Positions 46,235-57,343 of a stretch of 64,000 nt of DNA are shown here, piece by piece. Source of the DNA: Quercus robur (Eukaryota; Streptophyta; Magnoliopsida; Fagales; Fagaceae); NCBI RefSeq assembly GCF_932294415.1, contig NC_065535.1:83721862-83785861 (forward strand). Reading direction: 5' to 3'. A program made the translations under genes and the position numbers. The first letter of the stretch is position 1. Every line of letters begins with the position of its first letter. The notes under the pieces were generated by a model that saw only the letters and a list, made by a program, of their open reading frames with translations, was not told the origin of the DNA and did no database searches.

Positions 46235-47166
46235 TGTTAGGTTCTAAATGTTTAGAACAATTGGCAAATCGTGAACACAAACTTGTCTAGATATAGATCT
46301 TAGAGTCTATAGGTTTTATTAGACAATGCTCAAGGTGATTCAAGTCAAGATTCAAGAACATACAAGCTGCAGAAAGAAGATTTCATAATCTGTCTAACTC
46401 GACCGATCGAAAGCCAGGTTCGACCGATCGAAAGTCGTATCTGCAAAATTTTAATTAAGCCCAAACAGCAGTTCAAGCCCATTTAGGATTAGGGTTTCTA
46501 ATCTACTTCTCCCAGTATATAAAGGAAACCCTAAGCACGTTTTTATGTGGCTTTTCAGAGAGAAAAGAGTGTGCCTCTTTTGTATTTAGGGTTTTGTTCC
46601 TAAAAATCTCTCTTATGTCTTCTACCGGTGCTATTCCTTGAAGAATCTCAAGATCCGGTATTGTAGAAGTTGTTGCCTTCTCTTGTCATCAAAGGTGTTG
46701 ATGATCTAAACCTTCAAGGGTGGTCTTGGGGTCACAAACAGGAGTGTTTGTGTTGCTAAACCTTTGAGTGGGATCTCAAAGTCACAAACAGGGGTGTTTG
46801 TGTTTTGCAAAGGCCAAAGAAAGAAGGAGTCCGTGGATTCGGAGCTTGCATGTGGTCGTGTCAGTAAGTTCTACTGGTTGGTAGCATTAGGAAGTCAAGC
46901 GGGGGTGCTTGTAAGTCCTTTTGTATGAACTTCGATTCTTTCTAGTGGATTTGCTTTTTACCTTGAGGATAGCTAGGTTAAATCCTCCCCAGGTTTTTTA
47001 CCAGTTTGGTTTTCCTGGGTGATCATATCGTTGTGTTATTTATTTTCCGCTGCTATACATTGATATGATATATTTGTGTTAACCTAGACTTGTTAATTGG
47101 ACTAAGTAACAACTTTGCTAATTAATTAGGTTTAATCAATTGTTTTAAGGGGTCTAAAAACTGACA
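46235..47166 (+). mobile_element. Solo LTR, family B, with target-site duplication GTTTA
   Basis: Starts TGTTAGGTTCTAAATG and ends CTGACA. It is flanked by perfect GTTTA repeats (46230-46234 and 47167-47171). It carries CGACCGATCGAAAG twice at 46398-46437 and TATATAAA at 46516-46523. It interrupts the 3' internal region of the 42021-48199 element and so inserted after it. Confidence 0.92.
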
Positions 47167-47345
47167 GTTTAGTGTTTCAAGAAATATACAGGTTGATTCA
47201 ATTGAGCTGCTGTTTACACTTGCAACTGATGGATAGTAGTTAGGATTGAATTTGTTTGATGAGCATTATTTTTGTAAAGGGCTTTTTATTCTGTAAACTT
47301 TGAGCTTCTAGTTGTGTTTTGTCACGGATTGCCAAAGGGGGAATT

Positions 47346-48199
47346 TGTTAGGTTCTAAAGACTTAGGATTTTATGTGTTTAGAACTCTAATTTGTATTAT
47401 TAGCAAACCATGATCAAAACAATGTGTTTAGAAGTGTTTTAGTCTAGCTCAAAGTTGTGCATTTATGTAAAGTTGGAATCGAGTTAATGCAGGAAAGCAT
47501 TATGCCTTTCGGCCTGGCTCGATCAATCGAAGCTTAGGCTCGATCGATTGAAGCTCGGGCAGAATGATTTTCTGCAGAATTTTCCAACTCAGTCCTAGTT
47601 GTTTTAAAACGTTTTTAGGGTTTCTTATTTGTCCTAAGTATAAAAGGCAAACCCTAGCCACGTTTTAGTGTTGCTCATATTGCGGTTTGTGTAAATCTCT
47701 TGTGAGATCTAGAGGAGCTTTCCTTTACACAAACTTAGGGTTTTCAAGGAGAAGATTTATCTACACCTTGATGATCAATTCAGTTGCTACCATTGAAGCT
47801 TAAAGAAAACACAAGTGGGTGTGCTTGTATTTGGTGGTGAATCCAAGAAAGAAGGAGTCCGTGGATTCGGAGCTTGCACGTGGTCGTGTCATTAAGTTCT
47901 ACTGGTTGGTAGCAATAAGAAGTCGAGCGTGGGGGCTTGTAAGTCTTAATGTATGAACTTTGATTCTTTCTAGTGGATTTGCTTTTTACCTTGAGGATAG
48001 CTAGGTTAAATCCTCCCCACGTTTTTTACCGGTTTAGTTTTCCTAGATTATCATATCGTTGTGTTATTTATCTTTCCACTGCTATGCATGATATGATTGT
48101 TTGATTGTGATAACCTAGGCTTGGAATTTGGGCTAAGTAACAACTTGGCTAATTAACTAGGTTAATCCAATTGTGTTTTAAGGGGTCTAAAAACCATCA
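47346..48199 (+). mobile_element. 3' LTR of the family B element
   Basis: It follows a shared 3' block and polypurine tract (TTTTGTCACGGATTGCC, then AAAGGGGGAA, to 47345). It starts TGTTAGGTTCTAAAG and ends AACCATCA. Motif array: TCGATCAATCGAAG and TCGATCGATTGAAG (47516-47560); TATA box TATAAAAG at 47639-47646. Confidence 0.88.
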
Positions 48200-48347
48200 C
48201 ATTTCATGAATGTCTGGTTCTTCTTCATCACAAACGCAAATTACTTACAAATAGAAAAAAAAAAATCCAAATTTGTGAACAGAACACTACAATATACTAT
48301 GATATTAAAACTCCAAGCATAAAAGCAAATATAAACACAATGTAAAG

Positions 48348-48393
<46 letters not shown>

Positions 48394-49290
48394 CATATAA
48401 TTCAGTATGAACAATGTAATGAATAACTAACCTTAACGTACTCCACACCAATTTCGCTAAGATTATCAGGAAGCAAGCTGATAACTCCACCTCACTCTGT
48501 TTCCACTAAACAAATTCAAACCCGTAGCTCAGTTTCCACACAAAAACAATTCAAATTGACCAATAGCTCAGTTTCCACACAAAAACTACAATTCAATCAA
48601 CTCTAGAATACAAAATAAATCATAGCTCAGTTTCCACACAAAAACAATTCAAAATTGACCAATAGCTTAGTTTCCACACACAAAAACATATAACTAAAAT
48701 TCAAAAAACACAAAAACAATTCAAAATTGACCAATAGCTCAGTTTCCACACACAAAAACATATAACTAAAATTCAAAAAACACAAAAACAATTCAAAATT
48801 GACCAATAGCTCAGTTTCCACACACAAAAACATATAACTAATATTCAAAAAACACAAAAACAATTCAAATTGACCAATAGCTCAGTTTCCACACAAAAAC
48901 ATATAATCACATATATTCAAATTGGTTAAAAATAGACAATAAAGAAACTTTGACTTGAGAGTATTATAGATTTAAAAGTAAAATGAAAATAGAACATTGG
49001 ATCATGAATGTTTGGTTCTTCTTCATCACAAACGCAAAATGAAAAAAAAAATCTCACCACACACATACACAAATTAATACAATAAGCAATATTCTACCAC
49101 CCCTTTACACTGTAGACATATGTAGCAACTTCTTCATCACAAACGCAAAATGAAAAGAAGAAAAAATCCATTGCACCATGAATGTCTGGTTCTTCTTCAT
49201 CACAAACACAATTTAAAAGTAATATGAAAATAGAACATTGGATCATGGACACAATTTAAACCGCATATTTGAGCTTGATCAAAATTCTTG
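48200..49290 (-). mobile_element. Helitron 5' region, continuation past the LTR insertion
   Basis: TCATGAATGTCTGGTTCTTC and neighbouring blocks recur at 48985, 49180 and, in part, before 42021. 48397-48600 matches 62786-63080. A poly-A run (48343-48390) and a tandem repeat lie inside. No protein. Confidence 0.6.
48627..48900. repeat. Tandem repeat, about 72-bp period, three to four copies
   Basis: Units contain AATTGACCAATAGCTCAGTT and CACAAAAACATATAACTAA. The period is a multiple of three, so it gives a repetitive minus-strand open frame that is not a gene. Confidence 0.88.
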
Positions 49291-50334
49291 GATACATGGA
49301 GGTTAGAGTAAGTATAATATTCAGAATAAAAACGTGTAAAAAAGGTTGCTGGGCACTGTTATTTTGTTAGTCAGGTGACCTTCCCTACCCCATCCCTAAT
49401 AAAACTTCTCTTCTCTTGGGCATATAATCAGGTTATGAGCATATTTTTGGATTAAATAATATTTGGGATAAATTACAAATATTCACCAAAACTATCACCC
49501 AAGTTGCAATGTCCCCTTATATCTGAAACTGGGCGAGCAATGCCCTACTGTAGCTCAAAAATTCCAAAATGGCCCTCTACTGTTCCAGTTTCCCTCAAAT
49601 TAACAGTAGATTATTCCACAAATGTGCCACCAAACCAAAGTTGATAACAACAACAAAAGATGCAACCAAAGCTCTCTTCAGGTTTTTCTCCTTCTCATGT
49701 CCATTGATTTGCTCTTAATTTGAGGGCAATTGGAACAGCAGGGGGGCTATTTGAAATTTTGAGTAACATTAAGAGTTTGCTTGCTTAGTAGATTCATTGC
49801 AACTTATGTAACAGTCTAGGATAGGTACTTGCATATACCTAATATTAAATTCAAGTCTATTAAAGGTGAGATAACAGTGGATCTTTTCTTTATAAGTAAA
49901 TATTAGACTTTATAAAGAGAAAGAGCAATAATGGAGGATGGGACAAATTTAATAGGGGTCATATTCAATTTGGTGCCGCCTCATCCAAAACCACCCCATT
50001 GACATCCCTAAAGCAATAAAAAAGTCAAACAGATTGAAGCCATACTTTCTGCATATCTAATTATGTAACAGCACACTCCTACTGTTTTGAATGTGGCACA
50101 AACATTATTGACTGGCAATTGCAAACATATATATCAGGAGACTTAATAATAGAGTCAGTCAAAGGGACATGAAAAGTCACAATCCTCCGATTCATCCCAA
50201 AAACTACCCTGAATCATCTTTTCTGTCTCTTCTCTTTTAACTTATGAAACGCATAATAATTGGTCTAAATTAATATTAACAAATCTATATCTTGGTTTGT
50301 TTACTGCAAGTGCAATATCAACATAAAATATCAC
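49291..50334. other. No supported gene
   Basis: AT-rich sequence without recognisable protein or repeat structure; this is the left flank of the family C element. Confidence 0.5.
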
Positions 50335-51445
50335 TGTAAGGTTGAATTTATTCAACCATCTAATTGGCTTTATTCCGTGCCAAATTTGCTTGTAATTCAG
50401 CATTTAGTAACCCTGTATTTAGGTGGGATTGTTGTAAGGGTAGTGAGTGAGATAGAGTGAAGATTGCTCAAGAGTGTGCAAGAAAACAGAGTGTCACGGC
50501 TGGGACTCGCGGGTGGACTCGCGGCTGCAAGTCGCCAGAAGCTGCACACGTGCCAAGAATGCTGGAAGATGAACAGTCATGCTAGCTGGAGCACTACAGG
50601 ACAAAACAGGACAACTGGCCATACGGTTAACTCGCGACTGGAACTCGCGACTTAGTCAAGCCGCGAGGTCAAGCCGCGAGCCACCCCTGTTTTGGAAAAA
50701 CCTGACGTTTCACATTCCTCTTCACTCCAGTATAAATACCCTTTTAACCCACGATTGAAAGAGAGCTTCCAGAGAGAATTTTGAGAGAGAAACCCTAAAG
50801 AAAAACCAGATTGTTTCACCCACAATCTATACCTTAGAGTCTCATCAAATTCCCTCACTCTCTTCCTCTCCATTGTCAAAACCTTGAGAGGCATTATACC
50901 AAACCTGGTTCTCACCATTATCATCTCTGTGAGACAGTCGTTTGGAGTTCTGGGAAGCAGTTAGGAAGGAGCCAATCTTCATTGGTTGATGCTATGGTGT
51001 AGTAGCGGAATCCGGGAAGCTAGAAAAGAAAAAGGTTCGGCGCAACCTCGTTGGAGCAAGAAGCTTGGAGGGCTTAGGTGCACTGGGTAGATTAGGCTTG
51101 GAGGGTCTATTGCTATCCTTGTATCCCAACTGTATTTTCTAGTGGATTGATTACTGCTTGGAGGGCGGCGGAGAGGTTTTTCGCCGAGGTCTTCGGTTTC
51201 CTCTTCGATAACACATCGCGTGTTGTCTTTGTGTTTGCATCTTCCTTCCTCTCTATCTTTGCCTTTATTTTATCTGCTGTGGTTTTTATTATGTTATGGC
51301 TTAGATAGTATTTAACCTATTTCACATTATAGCATATGTTAAGTTTCCGCACACTAGTTGTTTGACATATTGCTTGTGTTGGTTAAGTTGGTTTTTGGGG
51401 GTCTAAACGTTCAAAAGTGTTTTTGTACACGTTTTTGAACTTTCA
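50335..51445 (+). mobile_element. 5' LTR of a family C element
   Basis: Starts TGTAAGGTTGAATTT and ends GAACTTTCA. It is followed by TTGGTATCAGAGC, the Met-tRNA primer-binding site (51447-51459). Motif array (CTCGCGGG, CTCGCGAC, CCGCGAG) at 50495-50680 and TATAAATA at 50731-50738. By eye it differs from the 3' LTR at only about eight positions over the roughly 930 shared bases, mostly transitions. Confidence 0.93.
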
Positions 51446-51521
51446 ATTGGTATCAGAGCGGGTACACTTGTTGTGGTTTAAATACCTAAGTGTGATCCTT
51501 GACCCCTTGTGTTTATTTGCC

Positions 51522-52544
51522 ATGGATTGTGCTTTGTATGACTCTTTGCATGATTTGGTTGGTGATGAATGTAACATGCCACGTGTTTGTGAAAATGCCT
51601 CTATGAGTGTTAATCCTCATAAGTGTGATGACATGTTATTTGAATCTATGGGTGTTGTTGACAAACTCTTCAAGAAAAATGCTAAGAAGTTTCAAAAGAA
51701 TTTGAGCAAGTTATTTTGTGAAAAGGATGATTTGATTGCTAAGCTCAATGAATCCAACAAATTGGTTGAGAAATATAAAAAACTTGCTGAAATTTCTCTT
51801 GAAAAGCTGAAAGAGTTTGAATGTTTGAATATGGACTTGGATGCTAAACTTGTTTTGTCTAACAAACTTGTTGATGATCTTAAATGTGAAAATGAATCTC
51901 TTAAGATGCATGCCAAGTGTTTGATTGCTGAACCTATTGTTAAAAAGGATGATAATGTTTGTTGCAATCATGTTGTGGTACCCGATTTTGTGCCTAGTGT
52001 GTGTTCTACCTTAAAGGACAAATCGGTGTACATTCCTCCACATAAAAGAAATCAAAAGGTGGAGAGAAAGGCAGTTAAGTCAAAGCCTTCGTTTAGGTCT
52101 CAACCTAAGGCTTTGGATGGATCTAAGTTTGTTCCAACTTGCCACCATTGTGGTGTGATTGGTCATATAAGACCTCAATGTCATAAGTTGAAGAGGGAAC
52201 AAAACCATGTTGCTAGATCCATTCCCAAAAAGCCTAGTGGACCTAAACACATTATTTGTCACCATTGTGGTGTCTTTGGTCATCTAAGACATCATTGCTC
52301 TAAGTTTCAAGCTCTTAAGAGAATCAAAAGAAAAGAGAAACTTGAGCTTTTTGGAAGTTGTGCTAAAAAGAGTAAACTGGATTTGAGTGAAAATAGCATG
52401 TTGTTAAAGAAAATGTTTAATGCTCTTAACTCCTTGACTATGTGCATCTCCGGTTCTCATTCTTCCAACCCTCGTCTCGCTTCTCTTGAGACACTCATTC
52501 CAAACAATCGTTCCGTTTGGATGAGGAAGGGTTCCTATGGTTGA
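51522..52544 (+). CDS. Gag-like protein of the family C element, coiled coil plus two CCHC knuckles
   Basis: An intact 340-codon frame from ATG 51522, which follows the leader as in the other gag genes (the open frame extends upstream into the LTR). Residues about 45-140 form a Lys/Leu/Glu-rich coiled coil (KLNESNKLVEKYKKLAEI). Two zinc knuckles follow, CHHCGVIGHIRPQC and CHHCGVFGHLRHHC, in a basic context. The end SVWMRKGSYG matches the WVRK end of other gag proteins here. The typical N-terminal Copia gag domain seen at 10685 is absent, as are protease, integrase, RT and RNase H. It is a nucleic-acid-binding capsid-like protein of a non-autonomous element. No stop interrupts it, in keeping with the young LTR pair. 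Confidence 0.78.
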   Translation: MDCALYDSLHDLVGDECNMPRVCENASMSVNPHKCDDMLFESMGVVDKLFKKNAKKFQKNLSKLFCEKDDLIAKLNESNKLVEKYKKLAEISLEKLKEFECLNMDLDAKLVLSNKLVDDLKCENESLKMHAKCLIAEPIVKKDDNVCCNHVVVPDFVPSVCSTLKDKSVYIPPHKRNQKVERKAVKSKPSFRSQPKALDGSKFVPTCHHCGVIGHIRPQCHKLKREQNHVARSIPKKPSGPKHIICHHCGVFGHLRHHCSKFQALKRIKRKEKLELFGSCAKKSKLDLSENSMLLKKMFNALNSLTMCISGSHSSNPRLASLETLIPNNRSVWMRKGSYG

Positions 52545-55500
52545 GCTTTTGCTCTTTTGGTCCTTGATCTAATTCTTTCGATCTTTGTAGGACCCTTCAT
52601 GCATTAAATGTCATATCTTCATGCATTTTGTGCATCTTGCATTTATTTGTATGCATTGTTTTGTTTTTGATCTTACTTTTATGTTTCTATTTTGTGTGAG
52701 TAAAAATCCAAAACCACATAAAAAGTGAAAAATTCAAAAAGTTTGATCGTATATGTTTGAGCACATATCACATGTGAGTTTGGCCTTGTACCTTTGTACA
52801 AATGGCTTTGTGCATTTTCGAGCTTAGCTTGTTATTTTTGCACTTATATCTTTGTGGGAATAATCTTGACATCTTTGTGTGATTGTTGTAAATCGATCTT
52901 CAAGCTTGTCATGAATGATTTGTCAATAGTCATGTTGGTTTTGATACATGCGTAGACTTGTGCTTATATCTCTTCCCACTCTTTTATCTTTATTGCTTAA
53001 AGAGCTCAATAAATGTAAATCTCAAAATGAAAAGAGATAATGAGCTGCAAAAGCCGTCGCACATACTAGTATTCGACTAGGAAAAAGGGAAAGCGACTTA
53101 TATGAAAATGTATGATGCCCAAAAAGCCAAAGGCTTGTTCATCAAATTGAAATATCAAAAATTTCAGGCATCAATCTCAAAAATGAGATGTATTGCTCAA
53201 AATGAGTTGTATTGATTCAAAATGATCAAATGATATGAATTGTAAGAAGCCAAATGAAAAGCTTCAATCTTATGTAATCATTTTCTTGTGGGAGGTCATA
53301 TATGTTCACTTCTATAATTGAGATATACCACTTGACTTAGTACTAGTTGTGTATGACTTGATTGAATTGATCATTGAAGCTTCATTCTAGACTAAGGACT
53401 ATTCCACATTTGATACACACACATAACACACTTGCCTTATGTTCAATGAATGTCTTATTCATTTGTTAGATTGTACTTGTCTAAATGTGATGTGTGTGTG
53501 CTCAATCATATATGGTTCAATCCAAAAAGATTTTTTGATCATTTTATATGTTTTTGGAAGTGTTTTTTTATCACTCTTTGAGTTTATGTTTAGTGCTTAC
53601 TTTGTTTTTCAATGTTTAAACATGTTCTGGTTTGAAAAACAAGTGTCAGATTTTTTGGCCACTCATTTTGGCTACTTGCGTGAGCTGCCAGCAAGCTGCC
53701 AGTTTTGGCTGGTCGGTTTGGCGGCTTGCAAGCCGCGAGTTCAGACAGAGAGGTTTCGCGGCTCACTCGCGACTTGGCTCGCGACTCGCCAGTCGCGAGT
53801 CGCCCAAAATCAGCTTTTTAAAGAGCTTTTTCGTGGGAAACTTGTTTTAAACCTCTCCCATCCTCTCTAAAACCCCTCTTTCAATATTTTTACATCAAAA
53901 CCCAACCAATTTGAATGGTTTTTCAATCCATTAACATCTCTAAGGTAATTATAAACTCTTTTCATTGATTTTGATCCTTAGATTATGTTTTGGAGAGTTT
54001 TGTGCTCTTGGTTGGGATTTTCATCATAGGGGTTGGGAAAACTTATTTTTTGTCAATTTTCTTCATGGGATTGGTTTCTTATGTTGATATGCATTGGATG
54101 TTGGCCCCTTGTGGCAATAAGAACATGTTTTAAGGATGGTTTTCATGATGTTCATGCATTGTTTCACATTTTTGTTTATAGTGTGCATGCTAGGTGTTTG
54201 ATAAAATGCCTCTTAGACATTTTCTGGCTTGTTTGGACTCCGATGAGTACCAAAATTTGGGGTTTCTCATGTTTCCTCATTAGGAACATGTTTGGTTCAT
54301 TGGTTGTGTATTTTAACACACTTTGCCCCACATGTGCATTTTTCATGCATTGATCATGCATTGCACTTAGCCACCTCTTGCACACACCTTTGCTACCCTT
54401 GTCATGCATTGGTCTTGACCTTGCTGTTTCATCCTAGCATGTCATGCTTACCTTATGCTTTGTAGCATGTTACTTTGTCTTAGGTATGAGCTTCATTTTC
54501 TCATTCATCTTGCACCCCTCATGCATCATTAGCATTGTTCATACCTTCATCTCTTGCCCTCGTTTCTTCTTGACCCTTTGTCTATTCCTGACAAAAAGGG
54601 GGAGAGTATACTCTAGAGAATGTTTCGGAGTATTTTGTCTTTTCTATATGACTCTTGTGCACATCCTTAGGGGGAGAAATTCTATTTCTCATGCACATTT
54701 GTAGGGGGAGAGATATTCCATAGGGGAGATGCATATACCAAGGGGGAGAAGACATTGTGTTAACTAGAAAACCTTGTTCTGTTTGTTTTCTTGTTGGCTT
54801 TATGGTGCTTTGTGTTATGCTTTGGTGTTCTCATTGCATCATGTTTGTGCTTTGGACATGCACATATCCCTATGTTATTATACTTCATTGAATGGATGTT
54901 CAGATGATCATTTGCTTTGCTATGTGATCATTGTAGTCATTTCTATACTTGTCATTTATTACTTGCTTTACCTTGAGGGTCTAATGTGGTTTGTGCAAGT
55001 GTTTCAGGGTACAAGTATAAATATGTTCCAAGTGCATCACAGCTTCTCATCACTTTGAAGGGGAGAAACTTTAAGCACTTTTAGTTTATATTGTTTAAGT
55101 TTTTATTCAATATAATGTGGTTTGTACCCATGTGCTTTTGTAAGCTTTTAGGGTTATTGTTTTATGCATAGTTTGTAGGCTTTATGGTTTGTACCTTGCT
55201 TAAGTGCAGCCTTTATGCTATGTTGAAATCAGTACTTTAATCTAAATGTTCTGCATGTTAGTTTATGTACTGTCACTCTTGTGCCCTTGTAGGATTGTTC
55301 CTAGATGCATATGCCATGTGTGCTATGCATTGGTTGAGTGTTGAGCATACAAGTGTCTTGCCTTGTGCTTGTTAACTTGTATGTCCTTGTGTTCATTCCA
55401 AGTGTGAATGAGCACTGTGATCACTACCTTGTGGTGTTCACTTGGTTGATCAAGCCATGGTTTGTTTATTAACTCCATCTTTGCTTGATCTCATATTGCC

Positions 55501-55701
55501 TGTTTCATATGCATTTATAATTTTCTGCTTACAATGATCATGGTGTATTGTTGTGTTTCAGGAGTTTATGTTCATATGATTCAAGTGCTTCACAGCTTCT
55601 AGAGTTAGGTGTGAGTGAGTTTTGTTCAATTGTTCCCAACTCACATGTTAAGTCTAGACTCTGTTTTAGGGTTTTGTCACGGAATAGCCAAAGGGAGAGA
55701 T
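52545..55701 (+). mobile_element. Family C internal region: motif array, GGGGGAG tracts, polypurine tract
   Basis: No pol coding. 53690-53810 holds the family C motif set (GCCGCGAG, TCGCGGCTCACTCGCGAC, GTCGCGAGTCGC). GACAAAAAGGGGGAGAG lies at 54590-54606, with more GGGGGAG tracts at about 54669, 54704 and 54741. The true polypurine tract AAAGGGAGAGAT (55690-55701) is preceded by TTTTGTCACGGAATAGCC. Open frames in 53439-55058 are Cys/Phe/Leu-rich without a recognisable domain. Confidence 0.75.
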
Positions 55702-56633
55702 TGTAAGGTTGAATTTATTCAACCATCTAATTGGCTTTATTCCGTGCCAAATTTGCTTGTAATTCAGCATTTAGTAACCCTGTATTTAGGTGGGATTGTT
55801 GTAAGGGTAGTGAGTGAGATAGAGTGAAGATTGCTCAAGAGTGTGCAAGAAAACAGAGTGTCGCGGCTGGGACTCGCGGGTGGACTCGCGGCTGCAAGTC
55901 GCCAGAAGCTGCACACGTGCCAAGCATGCTGGAAGATGAACAGTCATGCTAGCTGGAGCACTACAGGACAAAACAGGACAACTGGCCATACGGTTAACTC
56001 GCGACTGGAACTCGCGACTTAGTCAAGCCGCGAGGTCAAGCCGCGAGCCACCCCTGTTTTGGAAAAACCTGACGTTTCACATTCCTCTTCACTCCAGTAT
56101 AAATACTCTTTTAACCCACGATTGAAAGAGAGCTTCCAGAGAGAATTTTGAGAGAGAAACCCTAAAGAAAAACCAGATTGTTTCACCCACAATCTATACC
56201 TTAGAGTCTCATCAAATTCCCTCACTCTCTTCCTCTCCATTGTCAAAACCTTGAGAGGCATTATACCAAACCTGGTTCTCACCATTATCATCTCTGTGAG
56301 ACAGTCGTTTGGAGTTCTGGGAAGCAGTTAGGAAGGAGCCAATCTTCATTGGTTGATGCTACGGTGTAGTAGCGGAATCCGGGAAGCTAGAAAAGAAAAA
56401 GGTTCGGCGCAACCTCGTTGGAGCAAGAAGCTTGGAGGGCTTAGGTGCACTGGGTAGATTAGGCTTGGAGGGTCTATTGCTGTCCTTGTATCCCAACTGT
56501 ATTTTCTAGTGGATTGATTACCGCTTGGAGGGCGGCGGAGAGGTTTTTCGCTGAGGTCTTCGGTTTCCTCTTCGATAACACATCGCGTGTTGTCTTTGTG
56601 TTTGCATCTTCCTTCCTCTCTATCTTTGCCTTT
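55702..56633 (+). mobile_element. 3' LTR of the family C element, truncated
   Basis: It is homologous to 50335-51267 but breaks after CTATCTTTGCCTTT at about 56633; the last 180 bases or so of the LTR are lost, so no right target duplication can be read. TATAAATA at 56098-56105. Confidence 0.9.
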
Positions 56634-57343
56634 CTCACTGTTGAGTAAAAATTAGTTCTCTCTATGCTGTCATATCACTAAATTCATAACAAAGAGAAGA
56701 AGAAAAGCTAATCACAAAACAAAAATTTTGTAATATGATAAAACTCTTGATGTGGATTCATCTGTTTAAAGCTTGACAAAAGTCGTTATAGTATGTTGGT
56801 TCAGGTGTGGCATATAAATGTTGGGTGGTTTAGGGTTCATTCTCAATAGTGCCCATGCCTTAATTGATAGATTGTAATGTTTAAAAATTTGTGCTGGTAC
56901 ATGGTCGCGTGTAATTTCCTGGTGCTTCAACTACCTAAACTGAGTACCTTACCAAAATGTTGGCCCCAACTTGGGAACTATTGTTTAGCTTATGAAAAGG
57001 TGCTCACAAGTTTACTATGGCCCTTTTCTAAGTATTTTGAGTACCAATCTCTTAATGCACTGACTAAGTTGGTTATGTAGTTGTATAAGTGATGTTGCAT
57101 TTTTGCAAATTGATTTAATTAGTTCAATTTTGAATATATTTTATTTGTATTATACTCATCTTAATTTACTGTGTAAGTACTATATATTTTTCTTTTTCTT
57201 TTTATCTTAGTAAAAATAAACTATTTTGTTTGTTTTAAGTATTCTTCCTATTTCTCCATGTCTTATCCAGTATTTTGTATTTATTATTTCTGCTACTGTT
57301 TATCACTCAATGACCATCTGGTGTCAATAAAGGTAAACAGCCC
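56634..57343. other. Unassigned stretch between family C and gypsy elements
   Basis: No recognisable coding sequence. The gypsy gag becomes recognisable only from about 57330, so the 5' LTR and most of gag of that element are missing here. Confidence 0.45.

Noticed and set aside
48627-48900. CRISPR-like regularly spaced repeats
   Set aside because: The units are contiguous tandem copies of about 72 bp without unique spacers, in a plant transposon.
51447-51459. Possible tRNA fragment
   Set aside because: TTGGTATCAGAGC next to an LTR end is a primer-binding site; no tRNA fold surrounds it.
53439-55058. Cys/Phe/Leu-rich frames as host genes
   Set aside because: They lie inside the family C internal region, overlap in several frames and show no domain or codon pattern.
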